Origin: Trichothermofontia sichuanensis B231 | Lineage (GTDB): Bacteria; Cyanobacteriota; Cyanobacteriia; B231 | Reading direction: 5' to 3' | Assembly: GCF_026240635.1 (NCBI RefSeq) | Contig: NZ_CP110848.1 | Span: forward strand, 3,987,741-4,051,740 | DNA: 64,000 nucleotides | Part shown: positions 54,496 through 64,000 of the stretch, one piece after another | How the letters are laid out: every line of letters begins with the position of its first letter | Numbering within the stretch: position 1 is the first letter of the stretch | Program-made: the position numbers and the translations under genes | Notes under the pieces: generated by a model | Databases searched by the model: none | What the model was told of the DNA's origin: nothing | Seen by the model: the letters and a program-made list of their open reading frames with translations, nothing else

Positions 54496-54677
54496 AACCT
54501 AACATTGCAAATTTTGTGTTTGTAGTTGCTTATACGGTTTACAGCCAAATATCGGAAGCGCCTTAGATGTTAGAGTTGGGTTGTTGCTCTGGGTGAGGCA
54601 GATGGCTCCCGGTTCTCTGGCTGATAGCTGCTACAATTTGTAACGAAATGTCAATTCAGGCTGGGAAGTAATCCGGG

Positions 54678-56111
54678 ATGCGGGTGGCGATCGTTGGTGC
54701 GGGGTTGGCCGGCATGGCAGCGGCGGTGGATCTGGTGGATGCTGGACATACGGTCGAACTGTTTGAGGCGCGGCCTTTTGTGGGGGGGAAAGCGGGGAGT
54801 TGGGTGGATGCAGACGGCAACCATATTGAGATGGGTCTGCATGTGTTTTTCTTTAACTATGCCAACCTGTTCGCGTTGATGGAAAAGGTGGGGGCACGGG
54901 CGCATTTGCTGCCTAAGGCCCACACTCATACGTTTGTGAATCGGGGAGGCCAGATTGGGGAGTTGGATTTTCGGTTTCCTCTGGGGGCGCCGTTTAATGG
55001 CTTAAAGGCGTTTTTTACGACGAACCAGTTGTCGTGGCTGGATAAGGTACAGAATGCGATCGCGTTGGGGACCAGTCCAATTGTGCGGGGGTTGATTGAC
55101 TATGAGGGGGCCATGCAGCAAATTCGTGCCCTCGATCGGATCAGTTTTGCCGATTGGTTTCGGCGGCAGGGCGGGTCTGAAAATAGTTTGAAACGGCTGT
55201 GGAATCCGATTGCCCTGGCCCTGGGGTTTATTGACACGGAACAGATCTCGGCCCGCTGTATGCTCACCATTTTTCAGATGTTTGCGGCCAAAACGAATGC
55301 CTCGAAGCTGAATATGCTCAAGGGGTCGCCGGATACCTATTTACACCAACCGATCGTCAACTATCTGCAACAACGGGGGGCACAGATCCATACCCGGCGC
55401 GGGGCACGGGAAATTTTATTCACGGAAGATAACGGTCAAACCCGGGTGACGGGGCTGGTGGTGGCCAGGGGGGAGGAAGCGGAAATGATTACAGCGGATG
55501 CCTATCTGTGTGCCTGCGATGTGCCAGGGATTCAACGATTGCTGCCTGCTGCCTGGCGCAAATGGCCCCAATTTGACAATATCTACAAACTAGAAGCAGT
55601 CCCCGTGGCAACGGTGCAACTGCGCTTTGATGGTTGGGTAACGGAACTCAATGATCCGGCTAAGCAAAAGCAATTAAAAGAAGCTGCGGGCATTGACAAC
55701 CTCCTCTATTCGGCGGATGCGGATTTTTCCTGTTTCTCGGATCTGGCCCTGTCGAGTCCAGCGGATTATTACCGGGAAGGCCAAGGTTCCCTAATTCAAC
55801 TGGTGCTAACCCCTGGTGATCAATTTGTCGGCATGGCCAATGACGCGATCGCCCAATATGCCCTCAAACAAATTCATGACCTGTTCCCCGCTGCCCGTGC
55901 GTTAAACATGACCTGGTACAACGTGGTCAAACTTGCCCAGTCCCTCTACCGAGAGGCTCCCGGTATGGACCCCTATCGTCCTGATCAGAAAACACCGATT
56001 CCGAACTTTTTTCTGGCGGGGAGTTACACGCAACAGGACTACATCGATAGCATGGAAGGAGCGACCATTTCGGGACGACGGGCGGCCCAGGCAATTTTGG
56101 AGATGGTATGA
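54678..56111 (+). CDS. crtQ: 9,9'-di-cis-zeta-carotene desaturase
   Basis: 477 residues. FAD-binding motif at 4-32 ([20 protein letters not shown]), then [14 protein letters not shown] and [20 protein letters not shown] typical of plant-type zeta-carotene desaturases, and C-terminal [20 protein letters not shown]. Converts zeta-carotene to lycopene, the substrate of the CruA-type cyclase. Its stop overlaps the next start by four bases (ATGA), so the SRPBCC gene is translated with it. Confidence 0.93.
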   Translation: MRVAIVGAGLAGMAAAVDLVDAGHTVELFEARPFVGGKAGSWVDADGNHIEMGLHVFFFNYANLFALMEKVGARAHLLPKAHTHTFVNRGGQIGELDFRFPLGAPFNGLKAFFTTNQLSWLDKVQNAIALGTSPIVRGLIDYEGAMQQIRALDRISFADWFRRQGGSENSLKRLWNPIALALGFIDTEQISARCMLTIFQMFAAKTNASKLNMLKGSPDTYLHQPIVNYLQQRGAQIHTRRGAREILFTEDNGQTRVTGLVVARGEEAEMITADAYLCACDVPGIQRLLPAAWRKWPQFDNIYKLEAVPVATVQLRFDGWVTELNDPAKQKQLKEAAGIDNLLYSADADFSCFSDLALSSPADYYREGQGSLIQLVLTPGDQFVGMANDAIAQYALKQIHDLFPAARALNMTWYNVVKLAQSLYREAPGMDPYRPDQKTPIPNFFLAGSYTQQDYIDSMEGATISGRRAAQAILEMV

Positions 56112-56566
56112 CCGATTGGCTAGAGCATAGTGTGCAAATTGAGGTAGACACGCCGATCGAGGTCGTGTGGGGGCTGTGGTCGGATCTGGAGCAGATGCCC
56201 CGCTGGATGAAGTGGATCGAGTCGGTGCATATCCTGGAGGAAACGCCGGAATTGTCCCAATGGAAGCTAGCATCGGGTGGCTTTGAGTTTAGCTGGCTGT
56301 CGCGGGTGTTGAAACTGGTGCCTAACCAGATTATTCAATGGGAATCGGTGGATGGCCTACCCAATCGGGGGGCGGTGCGATTCTACGATCGCAAGGGCAG
56401 CAGTATTGTCAAGCTCAGCATTGCCTACGCCATCCCCGGCATCCTCGGTCAGATTATGGATCGGCTGTTCCTGGGGCGCATTGTCGAATCGACGTTACAG
56501 GCAGACCTGGAACGCTTCCGGGACTACGCGATCGCCCATGCAAAAACGCCGACAAATGCTAACTAG
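56108..56566 (+). CDS. SRPBCC family protein
   Basis: 152 residues: [31 protein letters not shown] and the C-terminal helix [14 protein letters not shown] give a helix-grip (START-like) fold for a hydrophobic ligand. Overlaps crtQ by four bases; this zds-SRPBCC pairing suggests a role in handling carotenoids or quinones, but no activity is known. Confidence 0.88.
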   Translation: MTDWLEHSVQIEVDTPIEVVWGLWSDLEQMPRWMKWIESVHILEETPELSQWKLASGGFEFSWLSRVLKLVPNQIIQWESVDGLPNRGAVRFYDRKGSSIVKLSIAYAIPGILGQIMDRLFLGRIVESTLQADLERFRDYAIAHAKTPTNAN

Positions 56567-56605
56567 TCAGTTGAATAGGTGGCAATCTGATAACCATTTT
56601 GTCGG

Positions 56606-56656
56606 GGTTTGTAGTGCAGGCTAAAGCCTGCAACGACTGAAGTCGTTACTACGAAC
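56606..56656. repeat. cloverleaf-like repeat (outer stem plus two hairpins)
   Basis: Outer stem GTAGT/ACTAC encloses GCAGGCTAAAGCCTGC and AACGACTGAAGTCGTT, each a near-perfect hairpin. A half copy lies at 14511. Such elements are dispersed in many cyanobacterial genomes; function unknown. Confidence 0.85.
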
Positions 56657-56661
56657 AAGGA

Positions 56662-57327
56662 TTAGTTTTCTGGTTGCTGTAACTGTTGCATGAACCAATT
56701 GGCAGCGGCAGTATTGGTCTCAGTTGTCAGGCGTTCGAGGGTTTGTTCCAGCAGCGCGATCGGCAAGCCCGTTAACACCTGCGAGTCAGCGATCACCTCA
56801 TAATATCCGGCTGTCGTCAACCCAAAGGCAAATACCCGCAGCCCTTTGACATCAATCACCCAGTATTCAGCAATGCCCAAGCTAGCGTAAAGTTGCTTGT
56901 GTTCATCCAGGTCAAGGCTGAGGGTGGTGTCGGCAATTTCCCCCACCAAGTCGGGGACACGGTGGTGACGGAGATCAATGCGGCGCGGTTCACCCGCTTG
57001 CCATTTGGGAATTGGGTTGCCCTTGTACAGCACCAGATCGGGCGCACAGGCGTGGGTGTCGGGATGCTCAAGCAGGCAACGACCATAGGACTGCAAAACC
57101 ACCTCCGGATGGAGGAAAGCCCAAAACCCAAAAATGATGGTGATTAAATCACTGAAGGAGGCATGATTTGGCCCTTCTTTGCCCATATCAACCCACAACC
57201 ACCCGCGATGAAAAGAGAGTTTGCGCCAGTCCATTTCCGGATCATCCCGAATGGTCACGTAGTCTGACCACGTGGCATCATAGCGCGGGCGAACGGGTGC
57301 AGCGGACTGGGCAAGCGAGAGAGTCAT
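56662..57327 (-). CDS. Uma2 family (DUF820) endonuclease-like protein
   Basis: 221 residues. Family features: LLEHPDTHACAPDLVLYKGN, RIDLRHHRVPDLVGEIADTT, and LGIAEYWVIDVKGLRVFAFG, with the PD..E-like Asp in CAPDLV and Glu in GEI. This is the classic Uma2 layout, more typical than the one at 6663. Two exact 17-bp repeats lie directly upstream of the ATG. Function unproven. Confidence 0.85.
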   Translation of the reverse strand: MTLSLAQSAAPVRPRYDATWSDYVTIRDDPEMDWRKLSFHRGWLWVDMGKEGPNHASFSDLITIIFGFWAFLHPEVVLQSYGRCLLEHPDTHACAPDLVLYKGNPIPKWQAGEPRRIDLRHHRVPDLVGEIADTTLSLDLDEHKQLYASLGIAEYWVIDVKGLRVFAFGLTTAGYYEVIADSQVLTGLPIALLEQTLERLTTETNTAAANWFMQQLQQPEN

Positions 57328-57330
57328 GGG

Positions 57331-57364
57331 TTGGATGGCGTCTCTATTTGGATGGCGTCTCTAT
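57331..57364. repeat. perfect tandem duplication, 17 bp x 2
   Basis: TTGGATGGCGTCTCTAT occurs twice with no spacer, three bases upstream of the Uma2 start codon (on the other strand), i.e. across its ribosome-binding region. Confidence 0.92.
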
Positions 57365-57454
57365 AATGAAGAAGCGTCTGTGCGGGGCAAGGCATTGACG
57401 ATCGCCCACACAACCGTGACGGGCCTCCCACACCTGCAACTCCCGCTTCCCTGC

Positions 57455-58429
<975 letters not shown>

Positions 58430-58718
58430 TCATACCCGGCTTTGGAACTGACAGTTAGCCTCAACGCTCCCCTAAGCCTCCAAGGGCTACGCTTAGATCG
58501 GTGGCAATCCCCTACCATGCAATCTGTGTTCACACTGAAGCGTAGCGAGTTGTTCAATAAACCTGGAGGTTACAGTTGTTAACATTCTGATGCACCCTCT
58601 TCTCGATTATACGGGACAAACAGGAGCAGTTGCGATTTTGACAGCAAACATCCAGCCAACCCATTGAGTCAATCCCAATCTGAAGTAACGGTCCCTGGCA
58701 CCAGCGATCGCCGACGAT

Positions 58719-58784
58719 CGCCGATCCACCTGGATCGGCGAATCATTTGGGGGTGCGATTGGCGTCTGATTGACGCCTGCACCC
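58719..58784. other. two consecutive stable hairpins in the hetR upstream region
   Basis: Hairpin 1: CGCCGATCC-ACCT-GGATCGGCG, nine perfect pairs (58719-58740). Hairpin 2 (58751-58784): GGGTGC pairs with GCACCC, then an internal loop, then GGCGTC-TGATT-GACGCC. No T-run follows. May be part of an unrecognised structured RNA or a protein-binding region. Confidence 0.6.
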
Positions 58785-59701
58785 GGGGAAACGTGAACTC
58801 AGTCTGCATGGAGATATGACCCTGGCATGAAGCTTAAGGAGCGACGGTAGCCTGTGCTGCCGGGGGGTTCCTGCTTCGGTCTGTTTGTTTACGCAAGTGT
58901 ACTGACTAATTTAAACTTTAGCACTCAAACATGGAAAAGTTGTGGAGAAAAGCCAGTTATTACGAGGGGGTCTGTATCCAGGTTTGCCGGTAATCTCTTT
59001 ATCAGGCCAATCAGACTGATCTCGCAGGGATCAGTTAGATCATTAGACAAAAGATTCGTACCTAGCCGTTACTTGAGAACAACCTGAGCGATAAGCCATA
59101 AAGCAGCAAAGTTCATTGATGTCTACTTTCTGTTAATACTCCTGTTAATTGTGATTAATTTTTGTCAGCAATTTGCTGATTTTTGCCAGCAAATTATCGG
59201 TGCTCTTGTGGGTAGCCCTGTGATCAACTTTGGTAATAGAATTGAAGCTATGCCCACCACAAGACCGTTTTAGAAAAAGTGATAACCGCAACCAAAAACC
59301 CATCATCAATGCTGTCGCACAATGAAAACAAATAGCACCCTGTTAGGCTAACGACCACTTCCACGGTGATCGAAACTGTTATAATATTGCGACTGTAATG
59401 CCTCGATGTGTATCGAAGTCGAGTCAATGTTTGGTTGATCAGCGTTGGATAGGTATGTTGGGGACATCAGTGCAGTCATCACTACGCTAGCCACGGATAA
59501 GAGAGTGGAGATGGTCATAGAAAACCTCGATGCCAGAATGTCTAGACACAGATACGGGAATTCCTAATCGGCGTCAGGAAAGTTAGCGAGATTTTTCTGA
59601 AGAGGCTCTGGTGATGGGGCTAGCGTTCTAGGTGCGGTTGAAGAGTCGGCAGTTGAGGAAATCGGCCACTACGACTGGCGTAGCACATGCACGGTAAGGT
59701 T

Positions 59702-59731
59702 TGTCGGTATCTGTCGGTATCTGTCGGTATC
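59702..59731. repeat. 10-bp direct repeat x 3
   Basis: TGTCGGTATC three times in tandem, one helical turn apart, 76 bp upstream of the gene at 59808. Confidence 0.92.
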
Positions 59732-59807
59732 TGGCTGAAGGATGTGATTGACATATTTTGAACGCACGCTAGGCTGGTGAAGGAGCCAAGCGACGATCAT
59801 TCCGATC

Positions 59808-60251
59808 ATGAAGTTCTGGATTACCAGTTTTATCCTGCTGTTTGCTTTAGCGGAGTTGTACCAGTGGGTGCAGCATTTCACGCTGCCCCTGCCTGTGTTC
59901 ATTCTGGGGGGAGCGTTTTTAGCGATCGCGTCCAATCATGACAAGCGGGTAGGGTTTCCCGGGCCACGTCCCCCCACTGGCTCCCCCCCTGCCGATGCTG
60001 CCCCAGTTTCGCCAACCCCAACTCAACTGCCCACAATGGTCCAGCCAATGGCCCCTCAATCCCCTGCCGAGTGTTCGCACGGCGCCTCCTCCGCAGCATC
60101 ACGTAACGCCGCCGTGCAAGCACCTACCTCTCCTTTTGACCACTATGCGGCGGGGGCCAAGGCGACGGCAACTGAGGCAGAAGGGGGACAAGCGGCTGCA
60201 GCCGCCCCACCACGATCGATTTCATTCACGATCGATCCGGCTAAGCATTGA
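59808..60251 (+). CDS. small membrane-anchored hypothetical protein, 147 aa
   Basis: Starts MKFWITSFILLFALAELYQW. One or two hydrophobic spans within the first 45 residues (LPLPVFILGGAFLAIASN), then a disordered Pro/Ala/Ser/Thr-rich tail. Reading direction is opposite to hetR. No family recognised; similar small anchored proteins occur in cyanobacteria. Confidence 0.65.
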   Translation: MKFWITSFILLFALAELYQWVQHFTLPLPVFILGGAFLAIASNHDKRVGFPGPRPPTGSPPADAAPVSPTPTQLPTMVQPMAPQSPAECSHGASSAASRNAAVQAPTSPFDHYAAGAKATATEAEGGQAAAAAPPRSISFTIDPAKH

Positions 60252-60339
60252 GATCCTGGGTAGCCATGCAGCCCCAATCGCCCCAATCGCGGCAGCTATT
60301 CTCCCAGGGGTTGATGCAAGAGGATAGGTTTCGGGCGTT

Positions 60340-60837
60340 TCAATCCAGGGCAACCCAATGGCTATAGGTCGCGGCTTGGCCCCAGTTGTGTCCTTCTGGA
60401 TCAATCACGTTCCAGAGCAGGCCATTTTCAATGCGAAAACGTTGGCCAGTCGGGGTAATGCGATTGGCTGTGAAGTGAGCGACATATCCCTGCTGGGCTG
60501 CCTGGGCTAAAAGGCGATCGCGTTCGGCTTGCAGCATGGGTTCAGCCGTATGACGGGAGGGCATTTGGGTAAAGGTGTCCCAGTCGAGTTGCCACTGTTC
60601 GAGGGCGCGGCGATTGGCATAGTTAAAAATGGGATCAGCTTCGGTGCCGTGGGCAATCAGGACAAAGGGAGCTTCAAAGAGCCGTTGAGCTATTTCAGCT
60701 TCGTCAACCGCTTGCCAATTTGCTATGGGTAGGAGCGGTTGGCCAGTCCAGTATTCAAAACTATAGAGCAATCGTTGGGAGTGGCAAATGACGGCTGGCA
60801 GTTGCCACGGCGGCTGTATGTACAAACATCGGGGCAT
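60340..60837 (-). CDS. MEKHLA domain protein
   Basis: 165 residues. PAVICHSQRLLYSFEYWTGQ, APFVLIAHGTEADPIFNYAN and FTQMPSRHTAEP are the MEKHLA landmarks; the fold is PAS-like, and the domain is shared with plant HD-ZIP III C-termini. GxRFRIENGLLWNV completes it. Likely binds a small ligand or senses redox/light, but function is unproven. No ribosome binding site is visible. Confidence 0.88.
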   Translation of the reverse strand: MPRCLYIQPPWQLPAVICHSQRLLYSFEYWTGQPLLPIANWQAVDEAEIAQRLFEAPFVLIAHGTEADPIFNYANRRALEQWQLDWDTFTQMPSRHTAEPMLQAERDRLLAQAAQQGYVAHFTANRITPTGQRFRIENGLLWNVIDPEGHNWGQAATYSHWVALD

Positions 60838-60929
60838 AACGATAGGGGATCACAGTCCGTCCCGTACAGAATTTGTCCTGGGTGAATTGAATTATAGTCA
60901 ACTTAATTACATGTGTGTGAGGTGTGGCT

Positions 60930-62366
60930 ATGACAGGACCTGCTGCTCCCTTTGCGGCTTCCCGGCGCACGGTGACGGATCGCCAGCCGATCGCGTTGAT
61001 CTCGGTGCAAGGTGATCCTACGGCAACCAATGTGCAGGGGGGAGCGATCGGGCAAAGTGTCTATGTACGCCAGGTGGGGGAAGCCTTGGCCAAACTGGGA
61101 TGGCAGGTGGATATCTTTACCCGCAAGGCCGAGGCTGATGGCGCGGCGATCGTGGAGCATGGTCCCCACTGCCGGACCGTCCACCTACCCGCTGGCCCGC
61201 CCACCCAATTGCTTGAGGCAGAAGTCTTTCCCCATTTACCAGAATTTATTCAAGCGCTGCAGGCCTTTCAGACCAAACAAGGTAGCCACTATCCGCTGAT
61301 CCATACCAACGGCTGGCTCTCGGCCTGGAGTGGCCTGCAATTGCGGCAACAGAGCAATGTTCAACTGGTGCATACCTACCACACTTTGGGCTGTATTGAA
61401 TACCAAGCCTGTCCCCAAAAGCCTGCGATCGCCCCCACTCGCCACCAAATCGAGCAACAAATTTTGCAGCAGGCCCACCGGGTAGTGGCCACCAGCCCCC
61501 AGGAACAGGAGGCCTTGCGTCGGCTCATGGCTACTGATGGTCAGATTGAAATAATTCCCTGTGGGGCCGATCTGGAGCATTTTCGGAGCTTGCCCAAGGC
61601 GGAGGCGCGAGCCACGCTAGGGTTAGCCGATCACACGCAGGTGGTGTTGTACGTGGGACGATTTGCACCCCATAAGGGGGTTGAAACTTTGATTCGGGCC
61701 TTTGCCCAGTGTTACGAGCGGCAAGGCTCGGTTGGTAGCGCGTCTCCGTCGGAGAATCGCCTGCGGTTGTTGCTGGTGGGCAGTGGTCAAGCCATTGGCG
61801 GCGCCTCTGGCTCGGAGCATCAAGCTGATGATCCGGAACGGGAGCGCTTGGCGGCGTTGGTGCACCAATTGGGCGTCGCACACGTAACCCAATTTGTCGG
61901 TCAGGTCAGCTACGATCGTCTACCTGTGTACTATACTGCTGCGGATGTGTGCGTAATTCCCAGCCATTATGAACCCTTTGGGTTGGTGGCGATCGAGGCC
62001 ATGGCCTGTGGCACACCCGTCGTTGCCTCGGATGTGGGGGGTCTCAAATTTACCGTTATGCCGGGGGAAACCGGATTACTGGTTCCCTCCCAGGATGTTA
62101 GCGCCTTTGCCCGCGGCATTGAACGGGTATTGGCAGATGCCGATTGGGCCAATCAGTTGAAGCAACAAGCGGCCCATCGGGTGCGACAAACCTTTAGCTG
62201 GGCAAGTGTTGCGGGTCAACTTAGTGATTTGTACCGCCGTTTATTAGCCCAGTCCATTACCCAGGAACAACTATGGGTCGATGGCCCCGCTGTGCCTTGG
62301 CCTTGCCAACCGTCAACGCCCACGGTGGAACCCCTGTCTCCCTTCTCCGGGGTACAAGCCTCCTAG
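60930..62366 (+). CDS. glycosyltransferase family 4 protein
   Basis: 478 residues from ATG 60930 (MTGPAAPFAASRRTVTDRQP), with GAGG eight bases upstream; GTG 60924 is an alternative. N-terminal glycine-rich loop QGGAIGQSVYVRQVGEALAK, then VVLYVGRFAPHKGVETLIRA and the donor-binding SHYEPFGLVAIEAMACGTPV. The layout with VQGDPTATNVQGG resembles sucrose-phosphate/sucrose synthase-like GT4 enzymes. A Ser/Gly-rich loop at about 270-310 looks like an insertion. Product unknown. Confidence 0.88.
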   Translation: MTGPAAPFAASRRTVTDRQPIALISVQGDPTATNVQGGAIGQSVYVRQVGEALAKLGWQVDIFTRKAEADGAAIVEHGPHCRTVHLPAGPPTQLLEAEVFPHLPEFIQALQAFQTKQGSHYPLIHTNGWLSAWSGLQLRQQSNVQLVHTYHTLGCIEYQACPQKPAIAPTRHQIEQQILQQAHRVVATSPQEQEALRRLMATDGQIEIIPCGADLEHFRSLPKAEARATLGLADHTQVVLYVGRFAPHKGVETLIRAFAQCYERQGSVGSASPSENRLRLLLVGSGQAIGGASGSEHQADDPERERLAALVHQLGVAHVTQFVGQVSYDRLPVYYTAADVCVIPSHYEPFGLVAIEAMACGTPVVASDVGGLKFTVMPGETGLLVPSQDVSAFARGIERVLADADWANQLKQQAAHRVRQTFSWASVAGQLSDLYRRLLAQSITQEQLWVDGPAVPWPCQPSTPTVEPLSPFSGVQAS

Positions 62367-62404
62367 GAGTTTCAGGCCGTCGTCGGTGCAGGCGTTCCCT
62401 GCTC

Positions 62405-63682
62405 CTAACTGCGGAAAGGTGAGATCCAGCCCCGCAAGAAGTAGAAGATCGAAGTTAGGTATTCGCTGAGTGCTCTCGTGGTCTGGGCGAGGGCCGTGGC
62501 ACTGGGGATAAAGGCATCGATCGTGGGCTTGGGCCAAGTAGGCGCTGGGGCAGCCGCTGGCTCTGGAACACAGAGCGGTTGTTCGGGGGATGTTGCGCGG
62601 GGGGCGGTCGGCGTTGGGGGGATGCTACCCGTGTCTCCAGACTGGGCAAAGCTCCCATCCCCCCGTTTTCCCCGCCAGCGGCTGGGGGTGCTGGCAGTGC
62701 ACTCTTGCTTCGTCGGATCAGTCCGGGGGGGGTCAGGAGCCGTAAACGTATAGAAGTTAGTGGGACGGGCGATCGGTTCGAGACCCAGGTGCTCAAAGGT
62801 CAACACAGCCCGTGCCATTTCCAGGGCCGAGCCCACCAGCACTAGGCGATTGGGGGGTTGATTGCCCTTGAGCAACTCCTTTACCCGTTCACCGATTTGG
62901 TGGAGATTAGCCCCGGCACAGAAGGGTTGGCGTTCGACCTCATGGCTGCTGCCGTCAGGGGGCACGAGTTGCGTGCGGGTGATAGCATCTTTCCGTACTG
63001 ATAAAATTGCCGTTTCGGCAATACCGGGGCGATGACTGCGCAGGGCGATCGCCGTATCTTCAGCCATTTGCACTTCGGGTTCCCAATTGCCATCATTATT
63101 CGTTGGGACACAGACTATGAGGGGAAAGTCTTTTTTCGTGAGGCTTTGATAGAGTTCTGCTGTGTAGGGAACCCGGTCATCCATAACCTGCACGCGGTTC
63201 GGGAGTTCAGCAAAGCTGGCAAAGTTAGCCCGACGGGTGGCATCCGCCGCTAATAAGACGAGGGGACCAGCGACATCCGGTAGGGGTTTGATTTCATGGA
63301 GGGCTTCCATCTCCAACTCGCGGGTGAGAAGCGTTGCTACGAAGGGCAGACTGGCCAAGAACAGCAGCGGTAAGGCAATGCGGGCCATGAGCATCGGGAG
63401 GCCCCCCTTGCGGATACCCCCCACGGTGAAGATCAGTAACAGAATGACGATGCCCAGCGGGGTGAACAGCCACGGTAGGATCAGATCCCCCAAGTGACCG
63501 ATCGTGCCACTGCCCGCACTGCGAAACATGAGGGTGAGCAGGAGAAAGAGCACCAACCCACCCAGGAGTGTCAACCAAAAGGGGGGGATCAGCCGCAGAA
63601 ACACATACCACAATAGCGATCCCACCACAGCCCAAAGGAACAGTTGGGTGATCAGGGAGAAAATATCAACCACCAGGAGCAT
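62405..63682 (-). CDS. YdcF/DUF218-like membrane protein
   Basis: 425 residues. Four hydrophobic spans in the first 120 residues (LITQLFLWAVVGSLLWYVFL, LLFLASLPFVATLLTRELEM), then a soluble domain with TPI-like SALEMARAVLTFEHLGLEPI, the C-terminal part of the DUF218/YdcF fold. Residues about 325-385 are a low-complexity Pro/Thr/Gly insertion. The DUF218 N-terminal motif is weak (LLAADATRR), so the family call is moderate. Role probably in the cell envelope. Confidence 0.65.
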   Translation of the reverse strand: MLLVVDIFSLITQLFLWAVVGSLLWYVFLRLIPPFWLTLLGGLVLFLLLTLMFRSAGSGTIGHLGDLILPWLFTPLGIVILLLIFTVGGIRKGGLPMLMARIALPLLFLASLPFVATLLTRELEMEALHEIKPLPDVAGPLVLLAADATRRANFASFAELPNRVQVMDDRVPYTAELYQSLTKKDFPLIVCVPTNNDGNWEPEVQMAEDTAIALRSHRPGIAETAILSVRKDAITRTQLVPPDGSSHEVERQPFCAGANLHQIGERVKELLKGNQPPNRLVLVGSALEMARAVLTFEHLGLEPIARPTNFYTFTAPDPPRTDPTKQECTASTPSRWRGKRGDGSFAQSGDTGSIPPTPTAPRATSPEQPLCVPEPAAAPAPTWPKPTIDAFIPSATALAQTTRALSEYLTSIFYFLRGWISPFRS

Positions 63683-63869
63683 GGGGTGCTCTCCTCACAA
63701 CCAGCGTCATTCAACCTGCCCAGATTATGACCTGATTTCGTCAAATCGCCCGTTGATCGGAGCGATCTGCTTGCGGCCCAGGTACCTGGCTTGATTTAAT
63801 GGGCAACGGGGACAGCCGCCGCTTGGAGGTGGTTTGCCTGGTGATATCTTGGTGTTAAGGGGAGGCAGT

Positions 63870-64000
63870 ATGGCAGATGCACTGACACCAGCGGTCAGCG
63901 ATCGCATTTGTAAACACATGAATGAGGACCATGCCGAGGCGGTAGCCCTCTATGCCCGCGTTTTTGGTCAACTGCCAGCGGTGACAGCGGCCCAAATGCA
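63870..64000 (+). CDS. DUF2470 domain protein, 3'-truncated by the window edge
   Basis: 43 codons visible: MADALTPAVSDRICKHMNED then HAEAVALYARVFGQLPAV. The KHMNEDH pattern is the start of the DUF2470 (HugZ C-terminal-like) domain, found in haem-binding or haem-degrading related proteins and as stand-alone cyanobacterial proteins. GGAGG lies seven bases before ATG 63870. Confidence 0.85.
   Translation, partial: MADALTPAVSDRICKHMNEDHAEAVALYARVFGQLPAVTAAQM

Noticed and set aside
59068-59083. NtcA-like site GTA-n-TAC in the hetR upstream region
   Set aside because: Spacing is nine instead of the required eight bases.
58854-59087. 77-codon frame in the hetR upstream region
   Set aside because: No ribosome binding site, composition unlike a protein, and no family resemblance; it crosses the non-coding interval.

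Overview
The window is a chromosomal segment of a filamentous cyanobacterium. Evidence for this is a near full-length-perfect HetR, a HetZ-like protein, plastid-type Ycf46 and Ycf35, the NDH-1 partner CRR7, a cyanobacterial carotenoid set (CruA-type cyclase, GGPP synthase, zeta-carotene desaturase), DUF2808, DUF928 and MEKHLA proteins, and the HIP1 octamer GCGATCGC scattered through genes. Genus cannot be fixed from this window; presence of hetR does not by itself prove heterocyst formation.

Layout. 1-6.5 kb: 3' part of gyrA, three unknown minus-strand genes, a frameshifted DUF389 membrane protein, a DUF362 protein. 6.6-17 kb: Uma2-type protein, CruA-type lycopene cyclase, NurA nuclease, group 2 sigma factor, fused PabB-PabC, DUF938, an orphan-looking DNA methyltransferase. 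17-24 kb: RfaE2-like nucleotidyltransferase, a GspC-like membrane protein, a coiled-coil protein, a STAS protein, a PilP-like lipoprotein, a SMI1/HEAT protein broken by an in-frame TAG, DUF2808. 24-31.8 kb: quinone reductase, RRM protein, hydroxylase, crr7, xseB, methyltransferase, crtE, PAP2-like protein, KDPG aldolase, tRNA-Ser(GGA). 31.9-37.7 kb: a decayed region (multiply frameshifted secreted protein, short DUF928) beside a CHAT protease-like gene, then a GH13 amylase and an RHH-like protein. 38-47 kb: ycf46-ycf35, Crp/Fnr regulator, GT9, HetZ-like protein, two coupled SDRs, trpC. 47-58.4 kb: PepN with HEAT repeats, IscA/TPR/membrane operon, DUF6930-like protein, zds-SRPBCC pair, Uma2, hetR. 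58.4-64 kb: a 1.45-kb non-coding region upstream of hetR, MEKHLA protein, GT4, YdcF-like protein, and the start of a DUF2470 gene. Nothing looks like a prophage, plasmid, CRISPR or transposase gene.

The most distinctive layer is non-coding. Two families of short, non-autonomous inverted-repeat elements (here called family 1, about 100 bp, and family 2, about 220 bp) recur between genes. One family-1 copy sits inside a family-2 copy and the uninterrupted family-2 sequence elsewhere shows a clean insertion at a TA dinucleotide, which points to Tc1/IS630-type MITEs. In addition many leaders carry perfect back-to-back duplications of 10-17 bp. Both patterns are visible directly in the sequence. 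Possible functional novelty lies in the PilP/GspC-like pair at 18-22 kb and in the structured region upstream of hetR.
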